From positions 1 to 49,719 of the forward strand of contig CAIKLP010000025.1 in the NCBI GenBank assembly GCA_903828245.1: a stretch of 49,719 nt of DNA. Direction: 5' to 3'. Shown here in pieces: positions 1 through 7,584 of the stretch. This DNA is from an uncultured bacterium (GTDB lineage: Bacteria > Bacteroidota > Bacteroidia > Sphingobacteriales > Sphingobacteriaceae). Position 1 is the stretch's first letter, and each line of letters starts with the position of its first letter. A model generated the notes under the pieces. It saw only the letters and a program-made list of their open reading frames with translations, did no database searches and was not told where the DNA came from. Both the position numbers and the translations under genes were made by a program.

Positions 1-10
1 AAACAAAAAA

Positions 11-30
11 ACCACTCTTTTCAGAGTGGT
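11..30. terminator. Bidirectional intrinsic terminator after tRNA-Lys
   Basis: An 8-bp perfect stem (ACCACTCT with AGAGTGGT) closes a TTTC loop and is flanked by an A tract on the left and a T tract on the right. It can therefore stop transcription from either side. It lies just past the 3' end of the minus-strand tRNA gene, so it most likely ends that transcript. Confidence 0.85.
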
Positions 31-36
31 TTTTTG

Positions 37-109
37 TGATCCCGCTGGGACTCGAACCCAGGACCCCAACATTAAAAGTGTTATGCTCTACCAGCTGAGC
101 TACGAAATC
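37..109 (-). tRNA. tRNA-Lys (anticodon TTT)
   Basis: The minus strand folds into a 73-nt cloverleaf. The acceptor stem GATTTCG pairs with CGGGATC (two G-T pairs), followed by discriminator A. The D arm is GCTC/GAGC, and the anticodon loop CTTTTAA reads TTT, which decodes lysine AAA/AAG. The T arm is CTGGG TTCGAGT CCCAG. The 3' CCA is not encoded. A consensus promoter lies 16 nt upstream and a terminator directly downstream, so the gene is transcribed alone. Confidence 0.96.
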
Positions 110-129
110 ATTCCCTTTTTCAAGGTCTG

Positions 130-160
130 CAAATGTACAAGTTTCTGTTAAAACTGCAAA
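130..160 (-). promoter_or_regulatory. Promoter of tRNA-Lys, perfect Bacteroidota consensus
   Basis: On the minus strand TTTG (157-160) is followed by exactly 19 nt and then TACATTTG (130-137). This matches the published Bacteroidota -33/-7 pattern TTTG-N19-TAnnTTTG at every fixed base. The expected start site is near 125, about 16 nt before the mature tRNA 5' end. Confidence 0.8.
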
Positions 161-218
161 TGTTAATCCTAATTATTAATCAACAATTCTTTAATCTATT
201 TAAAATCAGCAAATTTAC

Positions 219-1415
219 TTATTCAGTTTTGTCTGAAACGGCCTTTTCTTTGGTATCTCGAGCAATTACAGTAGATCTTTTAAAGTCTTTGGTATGGCTA
301 AACAAACACCTATATGTATAATGTGTTTTGGCTAATACCGCGCCAACAGATTCGTGTAAAGCACGCATTTTAGGATTAAAATCACCCACCCAAGACAATT
401 CAATTTCTTTGTATTGATTGGTCTTTCTAATCATCTCAATGCTCTTCATGATGAGTGCCGATTCTAAACCCGTTTTTTGATACGCAGGTTTTACGCCCAT
501 GATTACCACACGCAAGCGGTCCATCTTACCCATCATTCGGTAATAAGCAAATTTCAATTTGGCAAATAAGTTAGTTTTGCCATTCATATATTTAATAACT
601 TGATTGACATCTGGAATGGTAATGACAAATGCGGCAGGATCGCCATCAACATAAGCAAACCAAATGAAGCGTTCGTCCATAAAGGCTTTCATTTTCTCTA
701 AACTTTCCAAAACAGTTTGGTTGCTCATAGGGCTAAAGTTCTCGTGAAATTGCCAAGCATCATTGTAAATATTTTGAAAATCTTGAGAGTACTTATTCAA
801 ATTCGAAAGCTTCAAATGTTCGAAGCTATAGCCCGGTTTTTTGGAAACCCATTCGGCAATTTTTGCAAATCTTTCGGGCAAAGGTTTATGCGCATCCATG
901 TGGTTCGAAATTTGTTCGAAATACATGTTGAAACCATAGTTTTCAAACAGACTTTGGTAATAGTTTGGATTATAGTTCATGCCAACTGCCGGATGCGTAA
1001 AGCCTTGCACTAATAAGCCCCAGAAATTATCGTTTTCGCCAAAGTTAATTGGGCCATCCATGGCTTCCATGCCACGAGCCTGCAACCAATTGCGAGCCGT
1101 GTCCATTAATAATTTTGCTGCGCTGGCATCGTTAATACATTCAAAGAAACCCATGCCGCCAGTAGGCTGTTCGAAGGTGTAGGCTTTTTTCTGATTGATG
1201 AATGCAGCTACGCGACCAATGATTTTATCACCATCTTTTAAGATCCATCTTGCGGCCTCGCCATGTTGATGAAAATTATTTGTAGCAGGATTAAAAATAT
1301 TATTGATTTCGATATCGAGTGGACGAACATAAACCTCATCGTTTTGATAAATAATTTGCACCATGTCTAAAAATGACTGTGCTTGTGTGGCTGTTGTTAC
1401 GGCAATAATTTCCAT
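219..1415 (-). CDS. GNAT-fold N-acetyltransferase-like protein, conserved in Bacteroidota
   Basis: This encodes a soluble 398-aa protein without a signal peptide. The C-terminal third resembles a GNAT acetyltransferase fold: a strand LRVVIMGV is followed by a loop where acetyl-CoA would bind (AYQKTGLESALI) and a closing segment with MRALHESVGAV. The N-terminal part is less familiar and carries RHGEAxRWIL-like and GFFECIND motifs that I recall from conserved Bacteroidota proteins of unknown function. The ATG at 1415 is preferred to the in-frame TTG one codon earlier. The gene is third in a tight run after thyA and folA (12-nt gap to folA), but nothing in its sequence ties it to folate. Its substrate is unknown. 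Confidence 0.7.
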   Translation of the reverse strand: MEIIAVTTATQAQSFLDMVQIIYQNDEVYVRPLDIEINNIFNPATNNFHQHGEAARWILKDGDKIIGRVAAFINQKKAYTFEQPTGGMGFFECINDASAAKLLMDTARNWLQARGMEAMDGPINFGENDNFWGLLVQGFTHPAVGMNYNPNYYQSLFENYGFNMYFEQISNHMDAHKPLPERFAKIAEWVSKKPGYSFEHLKLSNLNKYSQDFQNIYNDAWQFHENFSPMSNQTVLESLEKMKAFMDERFIWFAYVDGDPAAFVITIPDVNQVIKYMNGKTNLFAKLKFAYYRMMGKMDRLRVVIMGVKPAYQKTGLESALIMKSIEMIRKTNQYKEIELSWVGDFNPKMRALHESVGAVLAKTHYTYRCLFSHTKDFKRSTVIARDTKEKAVSDKTE

Positions 1416-1427
1416 CAATTTCTTTCG

Positions 1428-1907
1428 CTATTTTTTATCGTAAACACAAAACGAAAAAGCATATGCATGTTTTTCGTCTGCATGGTGTTCTTCTTCAGAT
1501 ACCAATGTCCATTCGTCCCAATTGATAGTAGGGAAGAAGGTGTCGGCATCAAATTTGTCTGCTACTTTGGTAATGTATAATCTATCTACTAATGTTAAGG
1601 ATTGTTGGTAGATACTTCCACCTCCAATAATATAACAATCGGCGTTTCCAACTAATTCAATAGCGGCATTTAAAGAAGAAGTAATTTCTGCACCAGCATA
1701 TTGCAAATCTTTTTGTGTGCTGATGACAATATTTCTTCTGTTGGGTAGGGCTTTGCCAATAGACTCGAAAGTTTTTCGGCCCATAATAATGGCATTACCC
1801 GATGTTACATTTTTAAAAAAACTCAAATCTTTGGGTAAATGCCATAGTAATTGATTGTCTTTACCAATGGCATTGTTTTGATCGATGGCAACAATTAAGG
1901 CTATCAT
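1428..1907 (-). CDS. folA: Dihydrofolate reductase
   Basis: The product reduces dihydrofolate to tetrahydrofolate with NADPH in the cytoplasm. At 159 aa it matches the usual bacterial length. Visible signatures are the N-terminal IALIVAID strand, the active-site segment LLWHLPKDL with Trp22 and the catalytic acid Asp27, the NADPH-binding GRKTFES at 43-49, and a late IIGGGSIY cofactor loop. It lies 13 nt downstream of thyA in the same direction. That pairing fits the chemistry, because thymidylate synthase makes the dihydrofolate that this enzyme recycles. Confidence 0.97.
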   Translation of the reverse strand: MIALIVAIDQNNAIGKDNQLLWHLPKDLSFFKNVTSGNAIIMGRKTFESIGKALPNRRNIVISTQKDLQYAGAEITSSLNAAIELVGNADCYIIGGGSIYQQSLTLVDRLYITKVADKFDADTFFPTINWDEWTLVSEEEHHADEKHAYAFSFCVYDKK

Positions 1908-1920
1908 TTTTTATTTAAAA

Positions 1921-2715
1921 TTAAACAGCAACCGCTGCTTTGATGTGTGGGTGAGGATCGTAGCCTTCTATGCTAAAATCTTCGAATTGAAATGCAAAAA
2001 TATCTTTAATGGCAGGATTCATTTTTAACTGTGGCAAATCTCTGCAATCTCGCGTCAATTGAAGTTTGGCTTGTTCCAAATGATTGGTATACAAATGCGC
2101 ATCGCCCAAGGTATGGATAAATTCACCAACTTGTAAATCGCATACTTGCGCCACCATATGCGTAAGCAGGGCATAAGAAGCTATGTTAAAAGGCACGCCT
2201 AAAAAAATATCGGCACTGCGTTGGTATAATTGACAACTCAATTTGCCATCGGCTACATAAAATTGAAAGAAAGCATGACAAGGAGGGAGCGCCATTTGTG
2301 GAATCACGCCAACATTCCAAGCACTCACAATTAAACGGCGCGAATCGGGGTTGTTTTTAATTTGTTGAATAACTTGTGAAATTTGATCAATTGATTGACC
2401 ATCTGGCGCTGGCCAAGAACGCCACTGCGAACCATAAACTGGTCCAAGGTTACCTTGTTCGTCGGCCCATTCGTTCCAAATGCTCACGCCATTGTCTTTC
2501 AGGTATTGAATATTGGTATCACCCTTTAAAAACCAGATGAGCTCATGCAAAATCGATTTAAGGTGTAGTTTTTTAGTTGTAAGCATCGGAAAACCATCGG
2601 CTAAATCGAATCGCATTTGATATCCAAATACACTCAGGGTACCGGTTCCGGTTCGATCTTCTTTGTGCGTGCCATGGTCTAAGACATGCTGCATTAATTG
2701 ATGATATTGTTTCAT
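1921..2715 (-). CDS. thyA: Thymidylate synthase
   Basis: This enzyme methylates dUMP to dTMP using 5,10-methylenetetrahydrofolate and releases dihydrofolate. Its 264 aa equal the length of the E. coli enzyme. The catalytic cysteine is Cys146 in [11 protein letters not shown]. The phosphate-binding RTGTG lies at 21-25, and the dUMP-binding segment [17 protein letters not shown] follows the cysteine. It is the first gene of the run thyA-folA-acetyltransferase. Its start overlaps nothing once the divergent ispE is given its internal ATG, leaving a 69-nt divergent spacer in which I see no full consensus promoter. Confidence 0.98.
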   Translation of the reverse strand: MKQYHQLMQHVLDHGTHKEDRTGTGTLSVFGYQMRFDLADGFPMLTTKKLHLKSILHELIWFLKGDTNIQYLKDNGVSIWNEWADEQGNLGPVYGSQWRSWPAPDGQSIDQISQVIQQIKNNPDSRRLIVSAWNVGVIPQMALPPCHAFFQFYVADGKLSCQLYQRSADIFLGVPFNIASYALLTHMVAQVCDLQVGEFIHTLGDAHLYTNHLEQAKLQLTRDCRDLPQLKMNPAIKDIFAFQFEDFSIEGYDPHPHIKAAVAV

Positions 2716-2784
2716 GCTAAGGAATCTTCTCTTGCAAAGAAAATAAATGTATTTTTACCATCCTATACTTGTGGAAAAAGAAGG

Positions 2785-3588
2785 ATGATAAACTTTCCGA
2801 ACGCCAAAATAAATATTGGGCTAAATATTACCGAAAAAAGGAGCGATGGTTACCATAACATCGAAACCATTTTCTATCCAGTTCGTTTGCACGATGCCCT
2901 CGAAGTACTTCCGAGCGATCGGATAGCAATGGAAACATTTGGTTTGCCAATTCCGGGCGATGCCCAACAAAATTTATGTTTGAAAGCGCTCGATCTAATC
3001 AGAGCTGATTTCGCCATTAAACCAATCGCTATTCGATTATTGAAAAACATTCCCATGGGAGCGGGTTTGGGTGGTGGTTCGGCCGATGCCGCATTTTTCA
3101 TCAAACTCCTCGATGCTTATTTCAATTTAAATATGTCAAAGGAACAGATGATAACCTATTGCAATCAATTAGGAAGCGACTGCGCTTTTTTCATTGAGAA
3201 TAAGCCCATGTTTGCTTCGGGTAGGGGAAATGTGTTCGAATCGCTTCCGGTTACCTTAGAGGGGCTTAAAATCGTGCTAGTGAAGCCGGAGATTCATGTG
3301 AGCACCTCCGAGGCTTACTCTTCTGTTAAGCCGCATCAACCAAGTCAAAATTTAAAAGATTTAATCAGCTTGCCCATCGATCAATGGCAAGCGCATATTT
3401 TCAACGATTTTGAAAATGCCATTTTTCCAAAATACCCCGAGTTGTTAAAAATCAAAAATCAACTCTTAAGCATGGGCGCAAAATATGCTGCCATGAGTGG
3501 GAGCGGATCTACCCTTTATGGAATTTTTGAAGACTATCCATCGGAGCTCGAAAAATCTTTCCCAGGCACGCAAGTTTTTTGCTGCTAA
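2785..3588 (+). CDS. ispE: 4-(cytidine 5'-diphospho)-2-C-methyl-D-erythritol kinase
   Basis: A GHMP-family kinase that phosphorylates the 2-hydroxyl of CDP-methylerythritol in the MEP route to isoprenoid precursors. The true start is the ATG at 2785. A longer frame opens at 2698, but that would add 29 residues that look unlike the family and overlap thyA. The 267-aa protein has NAKINIGL with Lys8, the glycine-rich ATP loop PMGAGLGGGSADAA at 90-103, and the catalytic acid Asp132 in LGSDCAFF. A late AAMSGSGST loop completes the GHMP set. Its stop codon overlaps that of the convergent LapA-like gene. Confidence 0.95.
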   Translation: MINFPNAKINIGLNITEKRSDGYHNIETIFYPVRLHDALEVLPSDRIAMETFGLPIPGDAQQNLCLKALDLIRADFAIKPIAIRLLKNIPMGAGLGGGSADAAFFIKLLDAYFNLNMSKEQMITYCNQLGSDCAFFIENKPMFASGRGNVFESLPVTLEGLKIVLVKPEIHVSTSEAYSSVKPHQPSQNLKDLISLPIDQWQAHIFNDFENAIFPKYPELLKIKNQLLSMGAKYAAMSGSGSTLYGIFEDYPSELEKSFPGTQVFCC

Positions 3589-3872
3589 TCTTCGCTTAAA
3601 AAATCTCGGTCTTCTTGCGATAAATTTTGGTCACCATCTATTTGGGCAGCATCCGAATTTTCTATTGGGTTGCCTGTCGAATTTGCTTTGGATTTTGGCG
3701 CGATCAATAATCCGACAATAAGTCCGATTAAGAAAATAGCAAGAACCAAAACAAATTGGGTAATGGGGAAGGAGTACCATAAAAATTGGAGTGTCACATT
3801 TGTTTGATTTTGGATGGCAAATAATCCAAGCGCTGCACTGACTAAGATTAAAATTACTGTTTTAAGCTTCAT
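3585..3872 (-). CDS. LapA-like (DUF1049) small inner-membrane protein
   Basis: A 95-aa protein with two predicted membrane helices (about 4-20 and 38-57) and a hydrophilic, acidic tail. The segment NQTNVTLQFLWYSFPITQ between the helices fits the LapA domain (DUF1049) family. In enterobacteria such proteins act with LapB to control LPS synthesis; whether that holds here cannot be seen. The stop codon overlaps the ispE stop codon on the other strand. A 479-base gene-free region lies upstream and presumably holds its promoter. Confidence 0.75.
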   Translation of the reverse strand: MKLKTVILILVSAALGLFAIQNQTNVTLQFLWYSFPITQFVLVLAIFLIGLIVGLLIAPKSKANSTGNPIENSDAAQIDGDQNLSQEDRDFLSED

Positions 3873-4351
3873 ATTGGTTTTTTCTCAAATTAACTTTATT
3901 TATTTTTTGTAAAGTGCTGATTATTAGTATTATAAATCGTTAATATTAATCGAATGCTAAAATAATTAGGAATATTTTTCATTTTATATTTATAATCACT
4001 TTTAATAGATGTTATAAATATACTGATTTATAGTTAGTTATAAATTTTAATTAAATTGATATTTTACAAATATTTTCTTCAAAATTGCCTCCATTGAGGC
4101 TCAAAATCGCTTTTTTATTTTGGCTATAATTTGCAATATAGGAAAATAATCAATGGATTTTTGAGCCTTAAAATAGGCTAAGGTTATAAAAAATCCAACT
4201 GATTTTAATTGCCCTTTTAGGTAAAATATAAGCGCATTTAATTAATTGCCCTAGCTCATTTACTGACAATTTAGCTTGTTTTAGCTCGCCCCCACCCCAT
4301 CGGAGCGCATATTATTGAAAATACATAACTGGGTTTAAAGCTATTTCAGGC
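3873..4351. other. 479-base AT-rich spacer without a gene; inverted repeats in its right half
   Basis: This is the longest gene-free stretch in the window. No reading frame of protein-like composition is visible. The left half is nearly pure A/T. The right half has a 5-bp hairpin GCCTC-CATT-GAGGC (4087-4100), whose right arm begins a larger inverted repeat, GGCTCAAAATC (4098-4108) with GATTTTTGAGCC (4156-4167). A further small hairpin, CCTTA with TAAGG, lies just beyond. The region must end the tgt-lptF/G-eamA transcript and start the LapA-like gene, but I see no canonical terminator or promoter. Confidence 0.6.
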
Positions 4352-5233
4352 CTATTTTTGATTTGCTTGAAGTTTCGATTTGATCAAAGGATAGCTAAAA
4401 ACAGCAAGTAAAATGAGCGCAGCACCCTGGTAAAAACCAGCCGACATGAGCTCTTTTGAGCCAAAAATAAGGTAAGCTAACACAATTCCATAGAGTGGTT
4501 CGAGGTTAGTGGTGAGCACAACCGTATAGGCACTGAGCTCTTTCATTACTGCAACTCCAAACACATAAGCAATTGCAGTACAGACAGTTCCAAGAATAAT
4601 TAAGTAAAATAAATCGGAATTCGATAATTGCATCTGAAAATGTTCAGCGCCTGGATTAAGCGACATATACGCGCTCAAAAAGGCCAATCCTCCCAACATT
4701 TCGTAGAAAGAGATGCTTGCGGCTTCGATTTTTTTGACTGCTTTTTCGTTTAAAATGGTAAAAATACTCGCCATTAAAGAGGCTAATAAGCCATAAATAA
4801 TGCCCAAAGTATAATTGGTTTCGAAGTGAAAAATTAAAATAATGCCAACAATAATGACCAATCCAATGATTAAATCGAGCGCTGAAGTTTTTAATTTGGT
4901 ATAAAAAGGAGACAATAAACTGGTGAATAATGCACTCGAAGAAAGGCAAACTAAGGCGACAGATATGGTCGAAGTTTTAATAGAATGGTAAAAAAAGAAC
5001 CAATGTAAAGCCACAATTCCTCCAATTCCGATTAATTTACCCAGGTCTTTTTGGCTTATTTTTAAAGATTTTTTGGTCCAAACATGGTAAATCAAGAGCG
5101 AAATACAAGCAATTAACATGCGATACCAGACCAATTCTAGGGCAGCAATACTAATTAATTGACCTAAAATGGCCGTAAATCCCCATATAAAAACGGTTAA
5201 ATGGAGTATAATAAGGTTCTTATTTAGGTGCAA
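4352..5233 (-). CDS. EamA/DMT-family drug or metabolite transporter
   Basis: A 293-aa integral membrane protein with about ten hydrophobic helices arranged as two EamA repeats of five, the usual form of the drug/metabolite transporter superfamily. The start FIWGFTAILGQL is typical of the first helix and loop. The substrate cannot be read from the sequence. The only start that keeps the first helix is the TTG at 5233, because an in-frame stop lies two codons upstream and the next ATG is 38 codons in. The start overlaps the end of the LptF/LptG gene by 14 nt, which suggests translational coupling. Confidence 0.85.
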   Translation of the reverse strand: MHLNKNLIILHLTVFIWGFTAILGQLISIAALELVWYRMLIACISLLIYHVWTKKSLKISQKDLGKLIGIGGIVALHWFFFYHSIKTSTISVALVCLSSSALFTSLLSPFYTKLKTSALDLIIGLVIIVGIILIFHFETNYTLGIIYGLLASLMASIFTILNEKAVKKIEAASISFYEMLGGLAFLSAYMSLNPGAEHFQMQLSNSDLFYLIILGTVCTAIAYVFGVAVMKELSAYTVVLTTNLEPLYGIVLAYLIFGSKELMSAGFYQGAALILLAVFSYPLIKSKLQANQK

Positions 5234-6308
5234 TTTTCAATAAATAAAGTCCGTAAATACCAAATAATAGGTTGGGAATCCATACTGCAACCATCGGATG
5301 CAGGCCACCTTTTATGGCAAAAGTGGTGGTGAATTGCATCAATAATATATAGGCAAAACTACTACCTATGCCAATACCTAATTGTATGCCAATGCCACCT
5401 CTTACTTTTTTTGAACTCAGCGAAACGGCAATTAATATTAAGATAAAAGTGGAAATGGGCATCGCATATCGGGTGTATTTTTCAATCTCATATGCGACTA
5501 AATCTGCTGCGCCTCTTTTCTTTTCTTTTGCGATATAAGCATTTAATTCAGAGAGGGTTAAAGTCTTTATGCTATTGTCTTTTCTAGCAAAATCCTCGGG
5601 GCTCATGGCTAAAGTGGTATCTAATAATGTCCCCCTAATAATTGACTCGTTTAAGCCATTTATATAGCGAATAGAATAGTTTTGAATGCGCCAATTTTTA
5701 AGAACCGAATCCCAGCTAATTTGGTCTGCAAGCAATTTATAATGTAAATCTTTGCCTTTAAATTTTTCTAAAGAAAACAAATAACCCACATTATTGATAT
5801 TGCTATAGCTCTCTAAATAGGCATAGGTACTATCGTCAAGCTGCATATGGATATTTCTTTCTTTATAAACAAACTGGTTGTTGATGTATTTATTTTCGAA
5901 ATCAACCCTTATTTTATTGGCATTTGGGATGATAAAGGCATTGAATACAAAACTCACAATGGCTAAAAAAAGCGCTACAATAAAGTAGGGATACAATAAC
6001 CTGCGAAAACTGATTCCACCACTCAAAATGGCTACAATTTCGGTGTTATTAGCCATTTTTGCAGTAAAAAATATAGCAGCTATAAATATTAATAATGGGC
6101 TTAACATGCCCGCATAGTAGGGAATGAAGTTGATATAATACAAGCCAATTATTTCAGAAAGCGGGGCTTTTTTGGCGATGAAATCGTCAACTTTTTCGGA
6201 ATAGTCAAACACCACCGCAATGGCTAAAAATATAGCGAGCGTGAAGAAAAAGGTGCCTAAAAATTTCTTAATTAAATACCAATCGAGTGTTTGTAACTTC
6301 CATTTCAT
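5220..6308 (-). CDS. LptF/LptG-family permease of LPS export
   Basis: YjgP/YjgQ-family proteins are the transmembrane subunits of the LptB2FG ABC transporter that extracts lipopolysaccharide from the inner membrane. This 362-aa protein has the expected layout: an N-terminal amphipathic segment and helix (LDWYLIKKFLGTFFFTLAIF), more helices to about residue 120, a periplasmic beta-jellyroll region around 125-265, and three C-terminal helices. The segment IVAILSGGISFRRLL is characteristic of the coupling region that contacts LptB. Whether it is the F or G paralogue is not clear. It lies between tgt (43-nt gap) and an EamA gene. Confidence 0.88.
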   Translation of the reverse strand: MKWKLQTLDWYLIKKFLGTFFFTLAIFLAIAVVFDYSEKVDDFIAKKAPLSEIIGLYYINFIPYYAGMLSPLLIFIAAIFFTAKMANNTEIVAILSGGISFRRLLYPYFIVALFLAIVSFVFNAFIIPNANKIRVDFENKYINNQFVYKERNIHMQLDDSTYAYLESYSNINNVGYLFSLEKFKGKDLHYKLLADQISWDSVLKNWRIQNYSIRYINGLNESIIRGTLLDTTLAMSPEDFARKDNSIKTLTLSELNAYIAKEKKRGAADLVAYEIEKYTRYAMPISTFILILIAVSLSSKKVRGGIGIQLGIGIGSSFAYILLMQFTTTFAIKGGLHPMVAVWIPNLLFGIYGLYLLKIAPK

Positions 6309-6351
6309 CCTTTACGAAGATAATTTTTTGGCTTCATATTAGCTAAATATA

Positions 6352-7482
6352 TTACAAACGGGTGGCCATTTGTTTTACCATTTGTTCTTTCCAAGGCATA
6401 AAACTTCCTTCTATGATCTTTATTCTAGCTTCTTTGACCAACCATAAATAAAAATGGAGGTTATGTAAACTAGCAATTTGAGCGCCTAATAATTCTTTGG
6501 AGATAATTAAATGCCTTAAATAGGCTTTAGAATAAGTTAAATCGGCATACATACTGCTACTGGAATCAATAGGAGAAAAGTCGTTTTTCCACTTTTCATT
6601 TTTGATGTTAATAAATCCTTCGGCAGTAAATAGCATGCCATTTCGGGCATTTCGGGTTGGCATTACGCAATCAAACATGTCAATTCCTAGGGCAATACAT
6701 TCTAAAATATTGATTGGTGTACCCACGCCCATTAAGTAGCGCGGTTTATCCTTGGGCAATATTTCGGTCACAATATCGGTCATTTCGTACATATCTTCGG
6801 CCGGTTCACCTACCGATAAACCACCAATTGCATTGCCTTCTCTTTCAAAACTAGCAATCACTTCTGCCGATTGTTTTCTTAAATCTTTATAAGTACTGCC
6901 TTGAATTATTGGGAATAAAGATTGTTGATAACCATATAAAGGTTCGGTTTGATCAAACTGTTGACAACATCTTTTTAACCATCGATGGGTCATTTCCATC
7001 GATTTTTTAGCGTATCGATAATCGCAAGGATAGGGCGTACATTCATCAAATGCCATGATAATATCTGCACCAATAATGCGCTGAATATCCATTACATTTT
7101 CGGGCATAAATAAATGCTTCGATCCGTCAATATGAGATTTAAAAGTAACGCCTTCTTCTTTTATTTTACGCACTCCCGATAAAGAATAGACTTGGTATCC
7201 GCCGCTATCTGTTAAAATGGGCTTATCCCAGCCATTAAATTTGTGTAATCCACCAGCTTGCTGTATGGTTTCTAAGCCAGGTCTTAAATATAAATGATAG
7301 GTATTGCCTAATATAATATCCGCTTTAATATCGTCTGCAAGTTCGCGTTGGTGAACACCTTTTACTGTTCCAGCTGTTCCAACTGGCATAAAAATAGGCG
7401 TTTGAATAGTACCATGATCGGTAATGAGTTCGCCTGCTCTCGCTTTAGATCGACTATCGGTTTGTGTTAAATTGAATTTCAT
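6352..7482 (-). CDS. tgt: tRNA-guanine(34) transglycosylase (queuosine)
   Basis: The enzyme swaps guanine 34 for preQ1 in tRNAs with GUN anticodons. The 376-aa TIM-barrel protein has Asp92 in TDSGGYQVYS and the likely nucleophile Asp271 in IDMFDCVMPTRNARNG. QGSTYKDLR and GGLSVGEP bind substrate. The usual zinc site CxCxxC before the C-terminal helix is missing: the matching stretch near 307-315 reads SSSSMYADL. The fourth ligand, His340 in SLHNLHFY, remains. The ATG at 7482 is used rather than the TTG at 7491, which would overlap a -7 promoter box. It heads a run with the LptF/G and EamA genes. Confidence 0.96.
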   Translation of the reverse strand: MKFNLTQTDSRSKARAGELITDHGTIQTPIFMPVGTAGTVKGVHQRELADDIKADIILGNTYHLYLRPGLETIQQAGGLHKFNGWDKPILTDSGGYQVYSLSGVRKIKEEGVTFKSHIDGSKHLFMPENVMDIQRIIGADIIMAFDECTPYPCDYRYAKKSMEMTHRWLKRCCQQFDQTEPLYGYQQSLFPIIQGSTYKDLRKQSAEVIASFEREGNAIGGLSVGEPAEDMYEMTDIVTEILPKDKPRYLMGVGTPINILECIALGIDMFDCVMPTRNARNGMLFTAEGFINIKNEKWKNDFSPIDSSSSMYADLTYSKAYLRHLIISKELLGAQIASLHNLHFYLWLVKEARIKIIEGSFMPWKEQMVKQMATRL

Positions 7483-7488
7483 TGTTTG

Positions 7489-7496
7489 CAAAGATA
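7489..7496 (-). promoter_or_regulatory. -7 element TATCTTTG immediately before tgt
   Basis: TATCTTTG on the minus strand matches TAnnTTTG exactly. Its last base lies 7 nt from the A of the tgt ATG, so transcription would begin about 2 nt before the start codon. No TTTG is found 19 nt upstream; a CAAA on the plus strand lies 23 nt away instead. Confidence 0.5.
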
Positions 7497-7584
7497 AATT
7501 TAATTCTATAAGTAGAATCCAAAAAAAGATGCTTGTTTTTTAGCTTTTAAATGATAGTTTCGCATAGCATTTAAAATATCGCTT

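Noticed and set aside
133-321. Small hydrophobic frame next to tRNA-Lys
   Set aside because: It lies across the tRNA promoter and the end of the acetyltransferase gene; the hydrophobic content follows from A/T-rich sequence.
2698-2784. Longer N terminus for IspE
   Set aside because: The 29 extra residues overlap thyA and precede the normal GHMP kinase start; the ATG at 2785 gives the family length.
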